From: Mucilaginibacter sp.
GTDB taxonomy: Bacteria > Bacteroidota > Bacteroidia > Sphingobacteriales > Sphingobacteriaceae
Reading direction: 5' to 3'
Assembly: GCF_028288225.1 (NCBI RefSeq)
Contig: NZ_JAQBOC010000057.1
Location: 90,774 to 154,773, forward strand
DNA length: 64,000 bases
This document shows, piece by piece, positions 53,201-61,995 of the stretch. Under the pieces are notes generated by a model. The model saw only the letters and a program-made list of their open reading frames with translations. It did no database searches and was not told the DNA's origin. The position numbers and the translations under genes are program-made. The first letter of the stretch is position 1; the number at the start of each line of letters is the position of its first letter.

Positions 53201-53399
53201 GGCTGGTTTCCGGCTAAAATTTTCGGGGCAGGTAAGCTTTGATAATGTGCTTAACCTGCAGTTCAGGCTTGGCCTGCCTCCGTTTGGGATTTTCGGTATC
53301 CCGATGACCATAACCGGCACACAGGCAAACCCGAAGATCCGTTTAGGCAAGGCGAAGAAAGATGATGAGATTAAGGAAACAGATGATAATGGAGAATAA
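50265..53399 (+). CDS. AsmA-like (TamB-related) large envelope protein
   Basis: A 1044-residue protein with an N-terminal transmembrane anchor (about 10-30; GVIIGSLVVLLFALPYLFP) and a long beta-rich periplasmic part with repeated short strands. The AsmA-type start ANGSINGQLEFSKTGLSFFKHFPNLTLTLYD and the C-terminal AsmA_2-like region (about 760-1000) identify it. Such proteins form hydrophobic-groove bridges thought to carry lipids between membranes. ATG 50265 is chosen; the frame opens at 50184 with 27 extra residues. The Lys/Asp-rich tail (KKDDEIKE) is cytoplasm-like but probably disordered. Confidence 0.88.
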   Translation: MSPSIKKNIFKSLKITGVIIGSLVVLLFALPYLFPQTVSNKIKQWANGSINGQLEFSKTGLSFFKHFPNLTLTLYDLDLKGSAPFQKDTLVAAKEVSFGIDLSTLFQKKLTINKIFLTNAFINIQSDSAGHVNYNVYKGKNAKESSPADTSSASLGINQILIENSRLVYNDRSLPMKFVARGFNYTGKGDLTKDVFDLYTHTEMESVDFYYFDVPYVLSKKLNADLITKINTRSLAFFFQKNNLMLNKLPVNFIGKFAFLKNGYSMDFNVSSDDSDLHDIVTALPPEYLKWLEKTDVKGTGNIKLKLAGLYNAADSTLPSLSLNIKIRNGYINNRKSPSPVSNLYMDFNTELPGLDPDSLQVNLDSLHFNMGKDYLNSVVRIKGTKAPLIYAKLNTELDLEKWNKTFGIKTVSLKGQYSLHLLAQGKYATGIKRTKGIHPKIDTVITSIPKFSVKSTFNNGYIKYASLPEAVKNISFNMNAACPDNSYQHTSFEIDNLNANVLENFIKGHFKMNAEPGFPMNAGLQAKFDLADIKKVYPIDSLGVSLAGNLAADLQTKGKYLPAKKIFPVTNVNIVLQNGSIQTKYYPHPIQNIQVNTNITNSSGSLAGINVKIKPVSFVFEGKPFAFNADLKNFDNIDYKIASSGTLDVGSIYQVFAIKGYNVKGQIKTRLSLKGKQSDAAAGNYAKLNNSGTMEVKDLTLTSDLFPKPFLINNGKFSFKQDKMLFDAFKATYGKSVITLNGALSNVIEYATKPGATLKGDLNFGSPNIVADDFMAFASTSPTQSGHPGSAASGVIMVPKTLDLNFSADVKKVKYNGMVIKDAKGQMAVTNGNIVLKQTGFTIIDAPVTMDATYSSLNTKKAIFDYHISAKEFDIKRAYNEIKLFHDMASSAKGAEGQVSLDYKLSGRLNSNMQPVYPSLKGGGVLSVKKVQVHGFKLFGAVSNKTDHKIDSGDVSKVNIETTIANNIITIKQTKMRMAGFRLKFSGQVSFDNVLNLQFRLGLPPFGIFGIPMTITGTQANPKIRLGKAKKDDEIKETDDNGE

Positions 53400-53559
53400 A
53401 AGGGATTAAGAAAGCAATAATAGCTTTTACTAAATGGCTGGTGGCTGGTATTTCTTGCAGCCTATACCTGTACAACTAACTTATCAAAACAATCAGGATA
53501 TTTAGGTTATGAAACTATTATAGTTTAGTAATACATGGTTACAATTAAAGTTAAATAAT

Positions 53560-54024
53560 ATGTCGTCAAATAAAATAACTATACTTTACGTAGATGATGA
53601 AGAAAATAATTTATTTTCATTCAAGGCTACCTTCCGGATAAAATACAATGTACTTACTGCGCTTAGCGGCGATAGGGCTTTAGAAATTTTAGAAAAAAAT
53701 TTGGTGCATATTATTATTACTGATCAGCGGATGCCAGAAATGACAGGCGTTGAATTTTTAGAAAAAGTATTAGAAAAGCATCCTGAGCCGATGCGGGTTC
53801 TTTTGACAGGTTATGCTGATATGGAAGCAGTAGTGGATGCAGTTAATAAGGGGAAAATTTTTCATTACCTCACCAAACCATGGAATGAAGAAGAGTTGGA
53901 TTTAACTATACAATCGGCTTATGCAAAGTATCTTGAAAGGGCCCAGCTAAAAGAAACAAACGAAAAGCTGGAAGTATCTAATGAGCAATTAGAGTTTTTG
54001 TTAAGACAAAAGCTGCTTTCCTAA
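53560..54024 (+). CDS. single receiver-domain response regulator with coiled-coil tail
   Basis: A 154-residue receiver protein: acidic pocket LYVDDEENN (9-17), phospho-acceptor D55 in IIITDQRMPEMTG, signal Thr in LLTGYADMEAV, and conserved K106 in FHYLTKPWNEE. A coiled-coil (about 120-150) replaces an output domain. It is very like the receiver of the kinase at 54454 and converges on the signalling cluster, ending five bases from it. Confidence 0.9.
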   Translation: MSSNKITILYVDDEENNLFSFKATFRIKYNVLTALSGDRALEILEKNLVHIIITDQRMPEMTGVEFLEKVLEKHPEPMRVLLTGYADMEAVVDAVNKGKIFHYLTKPWNEEELDLTIQSAYAKYLERAQLKETNEKLEVSNEQLEFLLRQKLLS

Positions 54025-54028
54025 CCAT

Positions 54029-54454
54029 TTATTTATTGCTGTCTGATCTTACCTCGCCGAGTAAAGAAATTAGTTTTTCATTTGTAAGGGGTTTTTCCAC
54101 AATACTATTTATTTTTTTATAAGTAAATATCTTGTGTAAGTTATTAGGATCCCTTGCAGGTGATAATACAGTTAGTATAATAATTATGTAATTCTTTTGA
54201 ATTTCAGGCGAAAGCTTTTCAAACTCTTCAACAAACTTAAAGCCATTCATGCGCGGCATTTGTAAATCAAGCAAAATTATAGTGGGAAGTTTACCATCCT
54301 CATTCTGGCTTTCACTAATTCCTTCCAGCGCCTGTTCTGCATTATGAAAAGTTTCAATACTAAAGTTTTTATTAGTACGCTCCAGGAATTTTTTTGTGAC
54401 AAAGCAATCAAGCTCACTATCGTCAATAATTATAAATGAAAATTCTTTTATCAT
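54029..54454 (-). CDS. stand-alone receiver domain (Rcp1-like)
   Basis: A 141-residue receiver with phospho-acceptor D63 in IILLDLQMPRMNGFKFVEEF and late motif IVEKPLTNEKL. It has no output domain and probably acts by protein contact or phosphotransfer. Its ATG overlaps the stop of the kinase upstream (TGATG), so the two are translationally coupled; this pair is likely a working kinase-receiver unit. Confidence 0.9.
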   Translation of the reverse strand: MIKEFSFIIIDDSELDCFVTKKFLERTNKNFSIETFHNAEQALEGISESQNEDGKLPTIILLDLQMPRMNGFKFVEEFEKLSPEIQKNYIIIILTVLSPARDPNNLHKIFTYKKINSIVEKPLTNEKLISLLGEVRSDSNK

Positions 54455-55605
54455 CAGGTAGATGGAATTGTTACTTTAAAAGTTGTTCCCTGGTGCAAAA
54501 CAGAGTCGACTTCAATTTGACCGTTTAATTTTACTAATGCACTTTTCACGTTATATAATCCGAAACCAGACCCTACTTCCAGGGAATTTGAGCGAAAAAA
54601 AAGATTGAATATTTCCCCAAGATGGCTTGCTAAAATACCTATTCCGGTATCTTTTACATAAATTACTGCCTTGCCTTCCTTTACCTCAATATCCACCTCA
54701 ACAGATTTATTTTCATTGTTTTTATCCTGGTATTTAAATGCGTTTGATAACAGGTTATTTAAAATGAGCCTTAACGGGGCCTTATCGCTGAAAAAAACTT
54801 CGTTCTGCTTAACATTCACTTTAAACGCTACGTCATTTATTTTTGAATTTACAGTATATATGGATTTCAGTTCATTAATAATTTCCCAAAAATCAATTTC
54901 TGTTATTTTTAACTCCCCTCTCTGTAAGCTATAATAATCATGCATGCTCAAAACATAAGTATTCAGTTTTGTCACTGATTTCTCCATTAAAAACAGCATC
55001 TCTTTCATCTCTTCAATATCATCTATATCCCTTGCAAGATTAATTGCTCCTAAGATCCCTGATAAAGGCCCCCTGATATCGTGACTAACACTATAAGCAA
55101 ACTTATTTAGTTCATTATAGGCTTTTTGTAACTCTTCATTTTTAATTGCAAGCATTGAATTGGCCATGTAAAATTTATTGGCCTCGTCTATAGCCCAGAT
55201 GATATCAGCTTCTATCCATGGCTTTTTTACATACCTGAATATGTGCCCTTTATTTATAGCATCAATTATCGACTCAACATCAGTATAAGCTGTGAGCATA
55301 ATACGTACAGGAAGAGGATGGGTAATCCTGATTTCTTCAAAAAAATCTACCCCGGTTTTACCCGGCATTCGCTGGTCGCAAAAAATAATCCTGATTTCAG
55401 GATCGTTATCCAGGTAACTTATGGCATTGGGTATATTTACTGCGGTTAAAATTTGATAATCAAGCCTTAATGATGCCTTAAAACCTACCAGGTTCTCCGG
55501 CTCATCATCCACATACAAAACTTTTATTTTTTCAGCCACGGTGTTCAGTTTAGGTAGCTTTATGATAAGCCTTTGTTTTAATTTATAATCAAATATAAGG
55601 CACAA
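54454..55605 (-). CDS. receiver-histidine kinase hybrid
   Basis: A 383-residue soluble protein: N-terminal receiver (about 28-145; D77 in IFCDQRMPGKTG), then a HisKA-like helix pair with H175 in FAYSVSHDIRGPLSG, and a HATPase domain (N box NNLLSNAFKYQD, G box VKDTGIGI and GSGFGLYNVK). No membrane segment is present, so it may take signal through phosphorylation of its own receiver, for instance by the 7TMR kinase gene upstream. The start is uncertain (only one Met at 55605; GTG/TTG codons nearby). Confidence 0.88.
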   Translation of the reverse strand: MCLIFDYKLKQRLIIKLPKLNTVAEKIKVLYVDDEPENLVGFKASLRLDYQILTAVNIPNAISYLDNDPEIRIIFCDQRMPGKTGVDFFEEIRITHPLPVRIMLTAYTDVESIIDAINKGHIFRYVKKPWIEADIIWAIDEANKFYMANSMLAIKNEELQKAYNELNKFAYSVSHDIRGPLSGILGAINLARDIDDIEEMKEMLFLMEKSVTKLNTYVLSMHDYYSLQRGELKITEIDFWEIINELKSIYTVNSKINDVAFKVNVKQNEVFFSDKAPLRLILNNLLSNAFKYQDKNNENKSVEVDIEVKEGKAVIYVKDTGIGILASHLGEIFNLFFRSNSLEVGSGFGLYNVKSALVKLNGQIEVDSVLHQGTTFKVTIPST

Positions 55606-55723
55606 TGCCGGACGCAGGAAATGATTTATATTGAATAAATGATTGCTTGCTGCCGGTTATCTCTACTAAATGGTATTAAAGCATATATTATTTAAAATAC
55701 ATGTTTTAACAGTTTTTTAAAAT

Positions 55724-57865
55724 TTATTGATTTATGGGTATTTTTAAAGTAAACTCGGTTCCTTCACCCTTTAAACTATCAACACTTATTATTCCATTAT
55801 GTTTTTTTATAGTATTATATGCAATTGACATTCCCAGGCCAGTGCCTTCGCCCACATCCTTAGTGGTAAAAAATGGTTCAAACACCTTTTTTTGTGTTTG
55901 GGCATCCATCCCCGTTCCGTTGTCCTTAAACTTTATAAACACATTTTTTTCGATATGGCTTGTTAGAACGGTTATTTCACCGCCTTCATTTTCACCGAAT
56001 TTTTTATGTACTGCATAAACTGCATTTGCAATAATATTTAGAAATACCTGGTTTAACTTCCCTGCATAGCATTCTACATTTGGCAAATCGTCATATTTTT
56101 TAATTACTTTTATTTTATTATTTAGCATATTGTTTGCTATAACCAGGGTTGAGTCAAGCCCCTCATTAATATCGGTCTTTTTCAGGTCGTCTTCATCCAG
56201 GCGCGAGAAAATTTTCAGGCTTTTAACAATTTCGGCGGTGCGGGTGGCACCTTCATTAATTCCTTTTATAAGATGTTTGATCTCTACAGTTAAATAATCA
56301 AAATCCAATTCTTCTTTATATTCCTTTATTTGTTTTTGCTTATCCGCCGGGGAAGAATCGGATATCCCAACATTTTCAATAACAGTAAGGGCCTCAAGTA
56401 TTAATTCAATATCCCTGTTTAAGGGCTTTATGTTTGAAGTAACAAAGTTTATGGGATTATTGATCTCGTGCGCTATCCCCGCAGTTAACTGACCAAGTGA
56501 AGCCATTTTTTCCGATTCAACCAACTGGCTTTGCGTTTGCTTTAAATCGTCAAGCGTTTTATTCAGTTCAAGGTTTGAGTCGCTTAATTCAACCGTACGT
56601 TCATTTACCTTTAATTCCAGTATCACATTTTGTTCCCTTATAATACGCTCATTTTCCCTGGCGATATTCAGGGCTTCGGCTTGTGATTCTGCTTTTTCTC
56701 TTTTTAAAATGTTTATCCTATCAGCCAAGCCAAAGGACAGCAAAGCCATTTCTATTACAGCAGCACCCTGCATAGAATAGCTTGTAAATGTATTATATGG
56801 TAAAACGCCGTTGTCTTTCAACGCAAAAATGATGGCTCCGATAAGTAAAACAGACCATGAAAAGAACACAAACTTTGCAGGGCGATACCCCTTTCTCATC
56901 ACAATAGCAGATACTATCAGAATGCTAAAAGCGAACAAAGTAGTTGACACCTGCATAAGCTGGAAGCCGATTTGCACGTTGCCTGCCAGCGTAATTAAGA
57001 ATGCTATGGCCTGAAGAATTATAACAATGATAAGAACTATGTCAAATCTCCTGGCTCTTTGCCGTGTTAAAAGAAATGTCCTGGTAAACAGTGTGGCAGC
57101 TATTGCACCTAAACACGCAAAAAGAATTACACTCTTTAATTCAAATGACGGAAAGTTTCCCCATAGATACTGAAAGGTAAATCCTTTAATACCTATTTGG
57201 GTTAGGCCAACAGAAGCTACGTAAATAACATAATATATATAACTTTTATCTTTAACTGTGAAAAAGATAAAGAGGTTATATAAAAACATAATTAACACAG
57301 CCCCTAAAAAGATCCCCGATAGCTGGTTTTCTTTACTTAGAAATTGCCACAGATCAGTTTTTTGATTAATTGAAATAGGTAATATTAATTGTTCTGAGCT
57401 TTTAATTCGCAGATAATAGGTTTTGCTGGCATTATAGGGAATGTTAAGATCAAAAATATAATCGGGGTGTTTGTATTTACGGGTATTAAAATTTCTGATC
57501 TCGCCCATTGAAATACCCCGGTATTGATTTTGGGCATCCGGTGTAAAAAGCTCCACTTCATCAAGTATTGGATAAGCTATATCCAGAAGAAGATCGGGGG
57601 TTTGTGTTTGATTTGTAACCGTAAACTTAATCCAGGTACTAACAGCTGAAAATCCAAGATTAGGAACATCTTTGTCGTATTTTTTAAAACCTGCCGATAA
57701 TACCACGTCTTTAAAGGCAAGCTCCTGTTTGCTCTGCAATACCGAAATTTGCTTGCCAATCATAATTCTTCCTTCAGAATCATTGATGATCACGTCAGCG
57801 CTTGCACCGGTATTCAATAACAGGAAAGAAAAACAAATCAGTAACCTGAAAAAATGTTTACACAT
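55724..57865 (-). CDS. 7TMR-DISM sensor histidine kinase
   Basis: A 713-residue membrane kinase: signal peptide (1-24), a jelly-roll 7TMR-DISMED2-like sensor domain (about 25-180) facing the periplasm, seven helices (about 185-385), a coiled coil, then HisKA with H466 in AGIAHEINNPINFV and HATPase with GTGMDAQTQKKVFEPFFTTK and GEGTGLGMSI. DISMED2 domains resemble carbohydrate- or small-molecule-binding folds. ATG 57865 is chosen over 57901, since MCKHFFRLL starts the signal peptide and avoids overlap with the methyltransferase gene ten bases away. Confidence 0.93.
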   Translation of the reverse strand: MCKHFFRLLICFSFLLLNTGASADVIINDSEGRIMIGKQISVLQSKQELAFKDVVLSAGFKKYDKDVPNLGFSAVSTWIKFTVTNQTQTPDLLLDIAYPILDEVELFTPDAQNQYRGISMGEIRNFNTRKYKHPDYIFDLNIPYNASKTYYLRIKSSEQLILPISINQKTDLWQFLSKENQLSGIFLGAVLIMFLYNLFIFFTVKDKSYIYYVIYVASVGLTQIGIKGFTFQYLWGNFPSFELKSVILFACLGAIAATLFTRTFLLTRQRARRFDIVLIIVIILQAIAFLITLAGNVQIGFQLMQVSTTLFAFSILIVSAIVMRKGYRPAKFVFFSWSVLLIGAIIFALKDNGVLPYNTFTSYSMQGAAVIEMALLSFGLADRINILKREKAESQAEALNIARENERIIREQNVILELKVNERTVELSDSNLELNKTLDDLKQTQSQLVESEKMASLGQLTAGIAHEINNPINFVTSNIKPLNRDIELILEALTVIENVGISDSSPADKQKQIKEYKEELDFDYLTVEIKHLIKGINEGATRTAEIVKSLKIFSRLDEDDLKKTDINEGLDSTLVIANNMLNNKIKVIKKYDDLPNVECYAGKLNQVFLNIIANAVYAVHKKFGENEGGEITVLTSHIEKNVFIKFKDNGTGMDAQTQKKVFEPFFTTKDVGEGTGLGMSIAYNTIKKHNGIISVDSLKGEGTEFTLKIPINQ

Positions 57866-57875
57866 ATTGTTATAC

Positions 57876-58640
57876 CTATTTAATGCATGATGCCAGTACA
57901 AGATTGATGGAGCAGGCGAAATAGTTTTCGTCGTCGGCTATTTGCAATGCTTTATAAAAAGCCTTGTATTCATGTTCCTTAATATAGCCTTTTTCTGTGG
58001 CTTCTTGTATCATCTTTTCAATCCAGAAATATTCATTTGCCTCTTTTAAAGTATTAACAACAAAAGGGTGAATTTCAAATTTGAGATCCTTGAAATTACT
58101 CAACTGCAAATAACTCATGAGCTTTGTGGCAGCAAAACCATTGTTTACTTTAACATTGGTTAAATAGGTATTCACTTTCTTTTGGGTCTCAATAAATTCA
58201 GTGTAGAAAGATAAGCTATTCCAATCCGTTTCTATAATTACCAAAGGGTGATCCTTCTTTAAGATCCGGTGAATCTCACTGATAACTTTTTCAGGATTAT
58301 TAAGATGCTGAATCAGGCGTTCGGTTCTTAGTCCTGATATTGTTTCATCTTCAAATGGGAGGGGGTAAGCTTCTGATAATATAAAATCAACATTGCTGAT
58401 CTCGTTCGAATCTTCTTTTGCCTGTTGCAGCATAGCGGGATCATGATCAACCCCAATTATTTTAAGATCCTTTCCGGTTATTTTCGCCAGTTCAATAACG
58501 TCATTACCAGCTCCACATCCAAGGTCTATAATAGTTCCATTATTTATACTTCGAAAAAAATTATAAGAATGCTCTTTTAAGTTTACCAGCAAGCGCCTTG
58601 AATTTTGCAGATAATTGATATCGTAGTGTTTGTTTACCAT
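57876..58640 (-). CDS. class I SAM-dependent methyltransferase
   Basis: A 254-residue methyltransferase with SAM motif I IIDLGCGAGNDVIELAK (about 37-53), the acidic loop IIGVDHDPAMLQQAKED, and the ARTERLIQHLNNPEKVI segment of motif II/III. Its C-terminal helical part is like that of small-molecule (quinone- or metabolite-type) methyltransferases. The ATG at 58640 avoids a 34-residue extension that overlaps the upstream gene. It lies between an acyltransferase-like gene and a sensor kinase gene, with gaps of 17 and ten bases. Substrate unknown. Confidence 0.85.
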   Translation of the reverse strand: MVNKHYDINYLQNSRRLLVNLKEHSYNFFRSINNGTIIDLGCGAGNDVIELAKITGKDLKIIGVDHDPAMLQQAKEDSNEISNVDFILSEAYPLPFEDETISGLRTERLIQHLNNPEKVISEIHRILKKDHPLVIIETDWNSLSFYTEFIETQKKVNTYLTNVKVNNGFAATKLMSYLQLSNFKDLKFEIHPFVVNTLKEANEYFWIEKMIQEATEKGYIKEHEYKAFYKALQIADDENYFACSINLVLASCIK

Positions 58641-58657
58641 AGTGTGATCAAGTAAAT

Positions 58658-59467
58658 TTATGAAAAGCTGATGCTTTCTTCGTGAATTTCTGACTTTAAA
58701 AAATTGCTTTCTGCTGTCGTTATAGCCTGAGATAAGTCCCATCTGTCCAAATGAGGGATCCCAAGTTCAAAATGTATGGTTATCTCCTTTTTCTTTAATT
58801 CATGGATCTTTAAGCTATCAGGATTAGCTCGCATTTGCAATATGGCAAACTTATCCTCTTCAACGGCCAGGTTTAAATCCGGAACATCTTTTAAGATCAT
58901 CGCTGTTGCAATAAGGTCAATCTTCGGATAATAAAAAGTTCCATTGTTGCCAATACTATCTATCAGCACCATCCCACAATTTACAACAGGCTTTACTGTA
59001 TAAGGCGCACATAACGCAAAAAGCGATTGCAGGCCAATTTGTGATGAAATTGCAATAAGCGTCCGGATCAGCAATGGTGTTCCTATACCATAGCCGGCAA
59101 GTTCCTGCGAATTCCATAAACCACAGATCTCACCGGTACCATGTTTTGAAAAATTCCAGACAAGCTCAAATATCCGCGCATCCATGGTGCCTGTAGCTTG
59201 CTCAATAGGTAATGGTTCTGACCCGCCAGCAACGTGTACTCTTGCACCTCCATATAAAGTTTTCCCATCTATTGATTCTACAATTATCACAAAAACAGCG
59301 GGGTTTTTTGCCCATCCATTTTTTGAGGAGGTAACCTTTGTAACCCCTATACTAGTCAAAACAGCTGTATGTCCTTTAATAAATAACTCACAGGTTTCAG
59401 GCTCATCAATTGCCCTGTAGGCCCGAAGCCTTAATTCGGGTCGGCCTTTTTTTACATAGTCTTCCAT
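58658..59467 (-). CDS. GNAT-fold acyltransferase-like protein (LuxI/FeeM-like plan)
   Basis: A 269-residue protein, unrecognised as a named family. A core about 55-195 reads VIIVESIDGK, LYGGARVHV (70-79), LPIE, then a helix, GEICGLWNSQELAGYGIG (112-129), a long helix (IRTLIAISSQIGL) and ALCAPYTVKPVVNCGM (151-166). The GxGxG-like loop and the order strand, R-x-H strand, helix and cofactor-binding loop match the GNAT fold, close to LuxI and N-acyl amino acid synthases. A C-terminal tail (200-269) is helical. It heads a leftward cluster with a methyltransferase and sensor kinases. Function inferred only. Confidence 0.6.
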   Translation of the reverse strand: MEDYVKKGRPELRLRAYRAIDEPETCELFIKGHTAVLTSIGVTKVTSSKNGWAKNPAVFVIIVESIDGKTLYGGARVHVAGGSEPLPIEQATGTMDARIFELVWNFSKHGTGEICGLWNSQELAGYGIGTPLLIRTLIAISSQIGLQSLFALCAPYTVKPVVNCGMVLIDSIGNNGTFYYPKIDLIATAMILKDVPDLNLAVEEDKFAILQMRANPDSLKIHELKKKEITIHFELGIPHLDRWDLSQAITTAESNFLKSEIHEESISFS

Positions 59468-59838
59468 TTATTGGATTTTTTTCCAAATCACGACTGCCCT
59501 CCAAAAATCAATAAAGTAAACTGATAAACCAGGGAGTTCCCCGGCATTAAAAAAGTAAAATATAACCAGGAAATCTTCTTTTCAGGTTAAATCAACAATA
59601 GCTATCAGTTAATCAAATCAGCTGTTTTTCTACCGGAAGTAAAAAATCAGATTAAATCAACTATTAATTAGTTTTAAATCTTCAATAGTATCTTTTACGT
59701 ATTTTGCTGCTAAATAGATATATAATTTATTTTACTGCAAAGCGTAATTAATAACAATCAAATATCGGTAAAATATACGCGCATCAACGGATAAACATTT
59801 AATTCAACAAGTTGAATTAAATATGCCAGATGGTTATC
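59468..59838. other. 371-base AT-rich spacer with a 26-base palindrome
   Basis: Upstream region of the signalling cluster and 3' flank of the BtuF-like gene. ATTTAATTCAAC (59797-59808) and GTTGAATTAAAT (59811-59822) are perfect inverted copies around AA. It is not followed by a T-run, so it is more likely a protein-binding site than a terminator. The rest contains direct words such as AAATCAGAT but no gene. Confidence 0.7.
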
Positions 59839-60765
59839 TCACACCCCGAACCTTATCCACCCATCCCCTTCATATCCAAAAATAAATTGCTTTGGATGAA
59901 TAATTTCAGCAAGGATCTCTATTGAATCAACTATCCTGGGGCCGGGCCTGTTCAAATATTGGTTACCATCGGCAATATAAACACGATTGTTCTTCACTGC
60001 TTTCATTTCGTTAAAGCGGGGGAGTTGCAGCAGAATATCTACTTCCTTTAAAGTGCGCTCAATGGAGAAGCCGCAAGGCATTACGATGATAACTTCCGGA
60101 TCCTGTAAACGGATTTCGTCCCATTGCACATAAGGAGAATGCTTGCCCGGTTCTGTTAGTATGTTTGTTCCCCCTGCAATGCTCACCAGTTCAGGCACCC
60201 AGTTACCCGATAGCATCATCGGTTCCAGCCATTCAATACAGGCAACCGTTGGCTTGCTTTCACTGAATTTTAATTTATGGCGGATAATATCAACCCGTTC
60301 CCGCAATTCTTCTATTACTATATCGCCTTTATCAGCTACATTTAATGTTGTGGCAAGGGTTTTAATATCATTAAAGATCTCATCAAGGCTGTTAGGTTGA
60401 AGAGAGATAATGCGAGCCTCTTTGTCAAGATAATTTTCAAGTGCTTCTTCAACTTCCTTTAATGATACGGCACAAACCTCGCATTGTGCCTGGGTGATCA
60501 CTACATCGGGCGCAAGCCTTTTCACCTCATCGCGGTTTACTGTGTAAACTGATAAAGCATCGGCAAGAATCTCTTTTACCTTAACATCAATAGCGGCGCT
60601 GCCTAAATTGTCCGGAAAATTGGCTTCTGAACACATTGGCAGTTGCTTAACAGACACAGGAAAATCACATTCGTGCGACCGCCCTACAAGGTTTTGTCTG
60701 AGCCCTAAAGCACAAACTATTTCTGTTGCAGCAGGCAGTAAAGAAACTATTTTAAGTGAGTTCAT
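59839..60765 (-). CDS. BtuF-like cobalamin/siderophore-binding protein
   Basis: A 308-residue protein of the periplasmic-binding-protein type: IVSLLPAATEIVCALGLRQNLVGRSHECDFP at the start in two parts, VNRDEVKRLAPDVVITQAQCEVC, and GGTNILTEPGKHSPYVQWDEI. These are hallmarks of BtuF-like cobalamin-binding proteins. No signal peptide is seen from ATG 60765, so a cytoplasmic or non-transport role is possible, as for other such proteins in Bacteroidota. No ABC permease is nearby. Two Cys in CEVC are unusual. Confidence 0.85.
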   Translation of the reverse strand: MNSLKIVSLLPAATEIVCALGLRQNLVGRSHECDFPVSVKQLPMCSEANFPDNLGSAAIDVKVKEILADALSVYTVNRDEVKRLAPDVVITQAQCEVCAVSLKEVEEALENYLDKEARIISLQPNSLDEIFNDIKTLATTLNVADKGDIVIEELRERVDIIRHKLKFSESKPTVACIEWLEPMMLSGNWVPELVSIAGGTNILTEPGKHSPYVQWDEIRLQDPEVIIVMPCGFSIERTLKEVDILLQLPRFNEMKAVKNNRVYIADGNQYLNRPGPRIVDSIEILAEIIHPKQFIFGYEGDGWIRFGV

Positions 60766-60874
60766 ATTAAAGCGCAAATGTAGCTATTGTAAATAAAGGG
60801 AATGGCACAAAAAATTGTCCATCCTGTAACAAAAGTCACATTTTATAGTCAAAACCCTCACAAACACTTGCGTT

Positions 60875-61984
60875 ATGAACTGGAAGCTCCCTTTTACAAA
60901 GAAAACCGATGGCAATAAACCAAAAAAATCAAAAACACGTGAGTGGGTTGATGCTATATTATTTGCGGCCATTGCTTCAACAATTATCCGTGGCTTGTTA
61001 TTTTCGGCTTATGCTATCCCCTCAGGCTCAATGGAGGGCTCATTGCTCACTGGTGATTATTTATTTGTAAGCAAAATAAGCTATGGCCCAAGGATGCCGT
61101 TCACCCCTGTTTCTATTCCTTTTTTAGAATCAACCATTACAAAATATAATATCAAAACTTATTGGGATGGCATTAAGCTGCCTTATTTCCGTTTGCCCGG
61201 TTTAGCTGAAATTAAGAAGGGCGACATTGTGGTTTTTAATAAACCGGAAGAAGCCGATGCATCATATGACAGGCCGGTTGATGCCCGGACAAACCTGATA
61301 AAACGTTGCCAGGCTATACCGGGTGATATGCTTACTATAGTAAACGGCCAGGTATTTATCAACGGCAAAGCAGCGCCAAATGCCGAAAAAGCGCAAACAT
61401 CATACGAAGTAGTTACCAATGGCACTGATATTAATCCGCAGGTATTGAGCGATATGAACATTGAGGTGCGCGGTCAAAAAGATGCAAATACTTTCGAAAT
61501 GATTATCCCAAAAGCTTATGTGGCAACATTAAAAGGTTACTCCAATATAAAAAGCGTTACCCCGGTTGTTCAGCAGGCGGGTAATTATGATGAAGCTGTT
61601 TTCCCGCATAATGAAAAATTCAAATGGAACCAGGATAATTTCGGACCACTGGTTATGCCAAAACGCGGAATGACAATTCCTTTAAATGACTCGACCATGA
61701 TTTTATACCGCAGGGCAATTGAACTGTACGAAAACAACAAAGTGGCACTGAACGGCAAAGACATACTTATTAATGGCAAAAAAACTGACAGCTACACCTT
61801 TAAAATGAATTATTACTGGATGATGGGCGATAACCGCCATAACTCGCTCGACTCCCGTTTTTGGGGTTACGTTCCGGAGGATCATGTGGTAGGCAAGGCC
61901 ATGATAACCTGGATGAGCGTTGATTCAACCGGTACCTTTTTTGATAAAATAAGGTGGAACCGCATCTTTAAGCCTATTAAATAA
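60875..61984 (+). CDS. lepB: signal peptidase I (copy 4)
   Basis: A 369-residue S26 peptidase with one N-terminal transmembrane helix (about 25-47), catalytic S52 (IPSGSMEGSLL), K143 (NLIKRCQAIPGD), and GDNRHNSLDSRFWGYVPEDH. Its periplasmic insert (VRGQKDANTFEM) matches copy 1 rather than copies 2 and 3. It stands apart from the tandem array and differs in the Lys box (DARTN instead of DKREN). Role beside the other copies unknown. Confidence 0.94.
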   Translation: MNWKLPFTKKTDGNKPKKSKTREWVDAILFAAIASTIIRGLLFSAYAIPSGSMEGSLLTGDYLFVSKISYGPRMPFTPVSIPFLESTITKYNIKTYWDGIKLPYFRLPGLAEIKKGDIVVFNKPEEADASYDRPVDARTNLIKRCQAIPGDMLTIVNGQVFINGKAAPNAEKAQTSYEVVTNGTDINPQVLSDMNIEVRGQKDANTFEMIIPKAYVATLKGYSNIKSVTPVVQQAGNYDEAVFPHNEKFKWNQDNFGPLVMPKRGMTIPLNDSTMILYRRAIELYENNKVALNGKDILINGKKTDSYTFKMNYYWMMGDNRHNSLDSRFWGYVPEDHVVGKAMITWMSVDSTGTFFDKIRWNRIFKPIK

Positions 61985-61995
61985 CTATACGCTGC

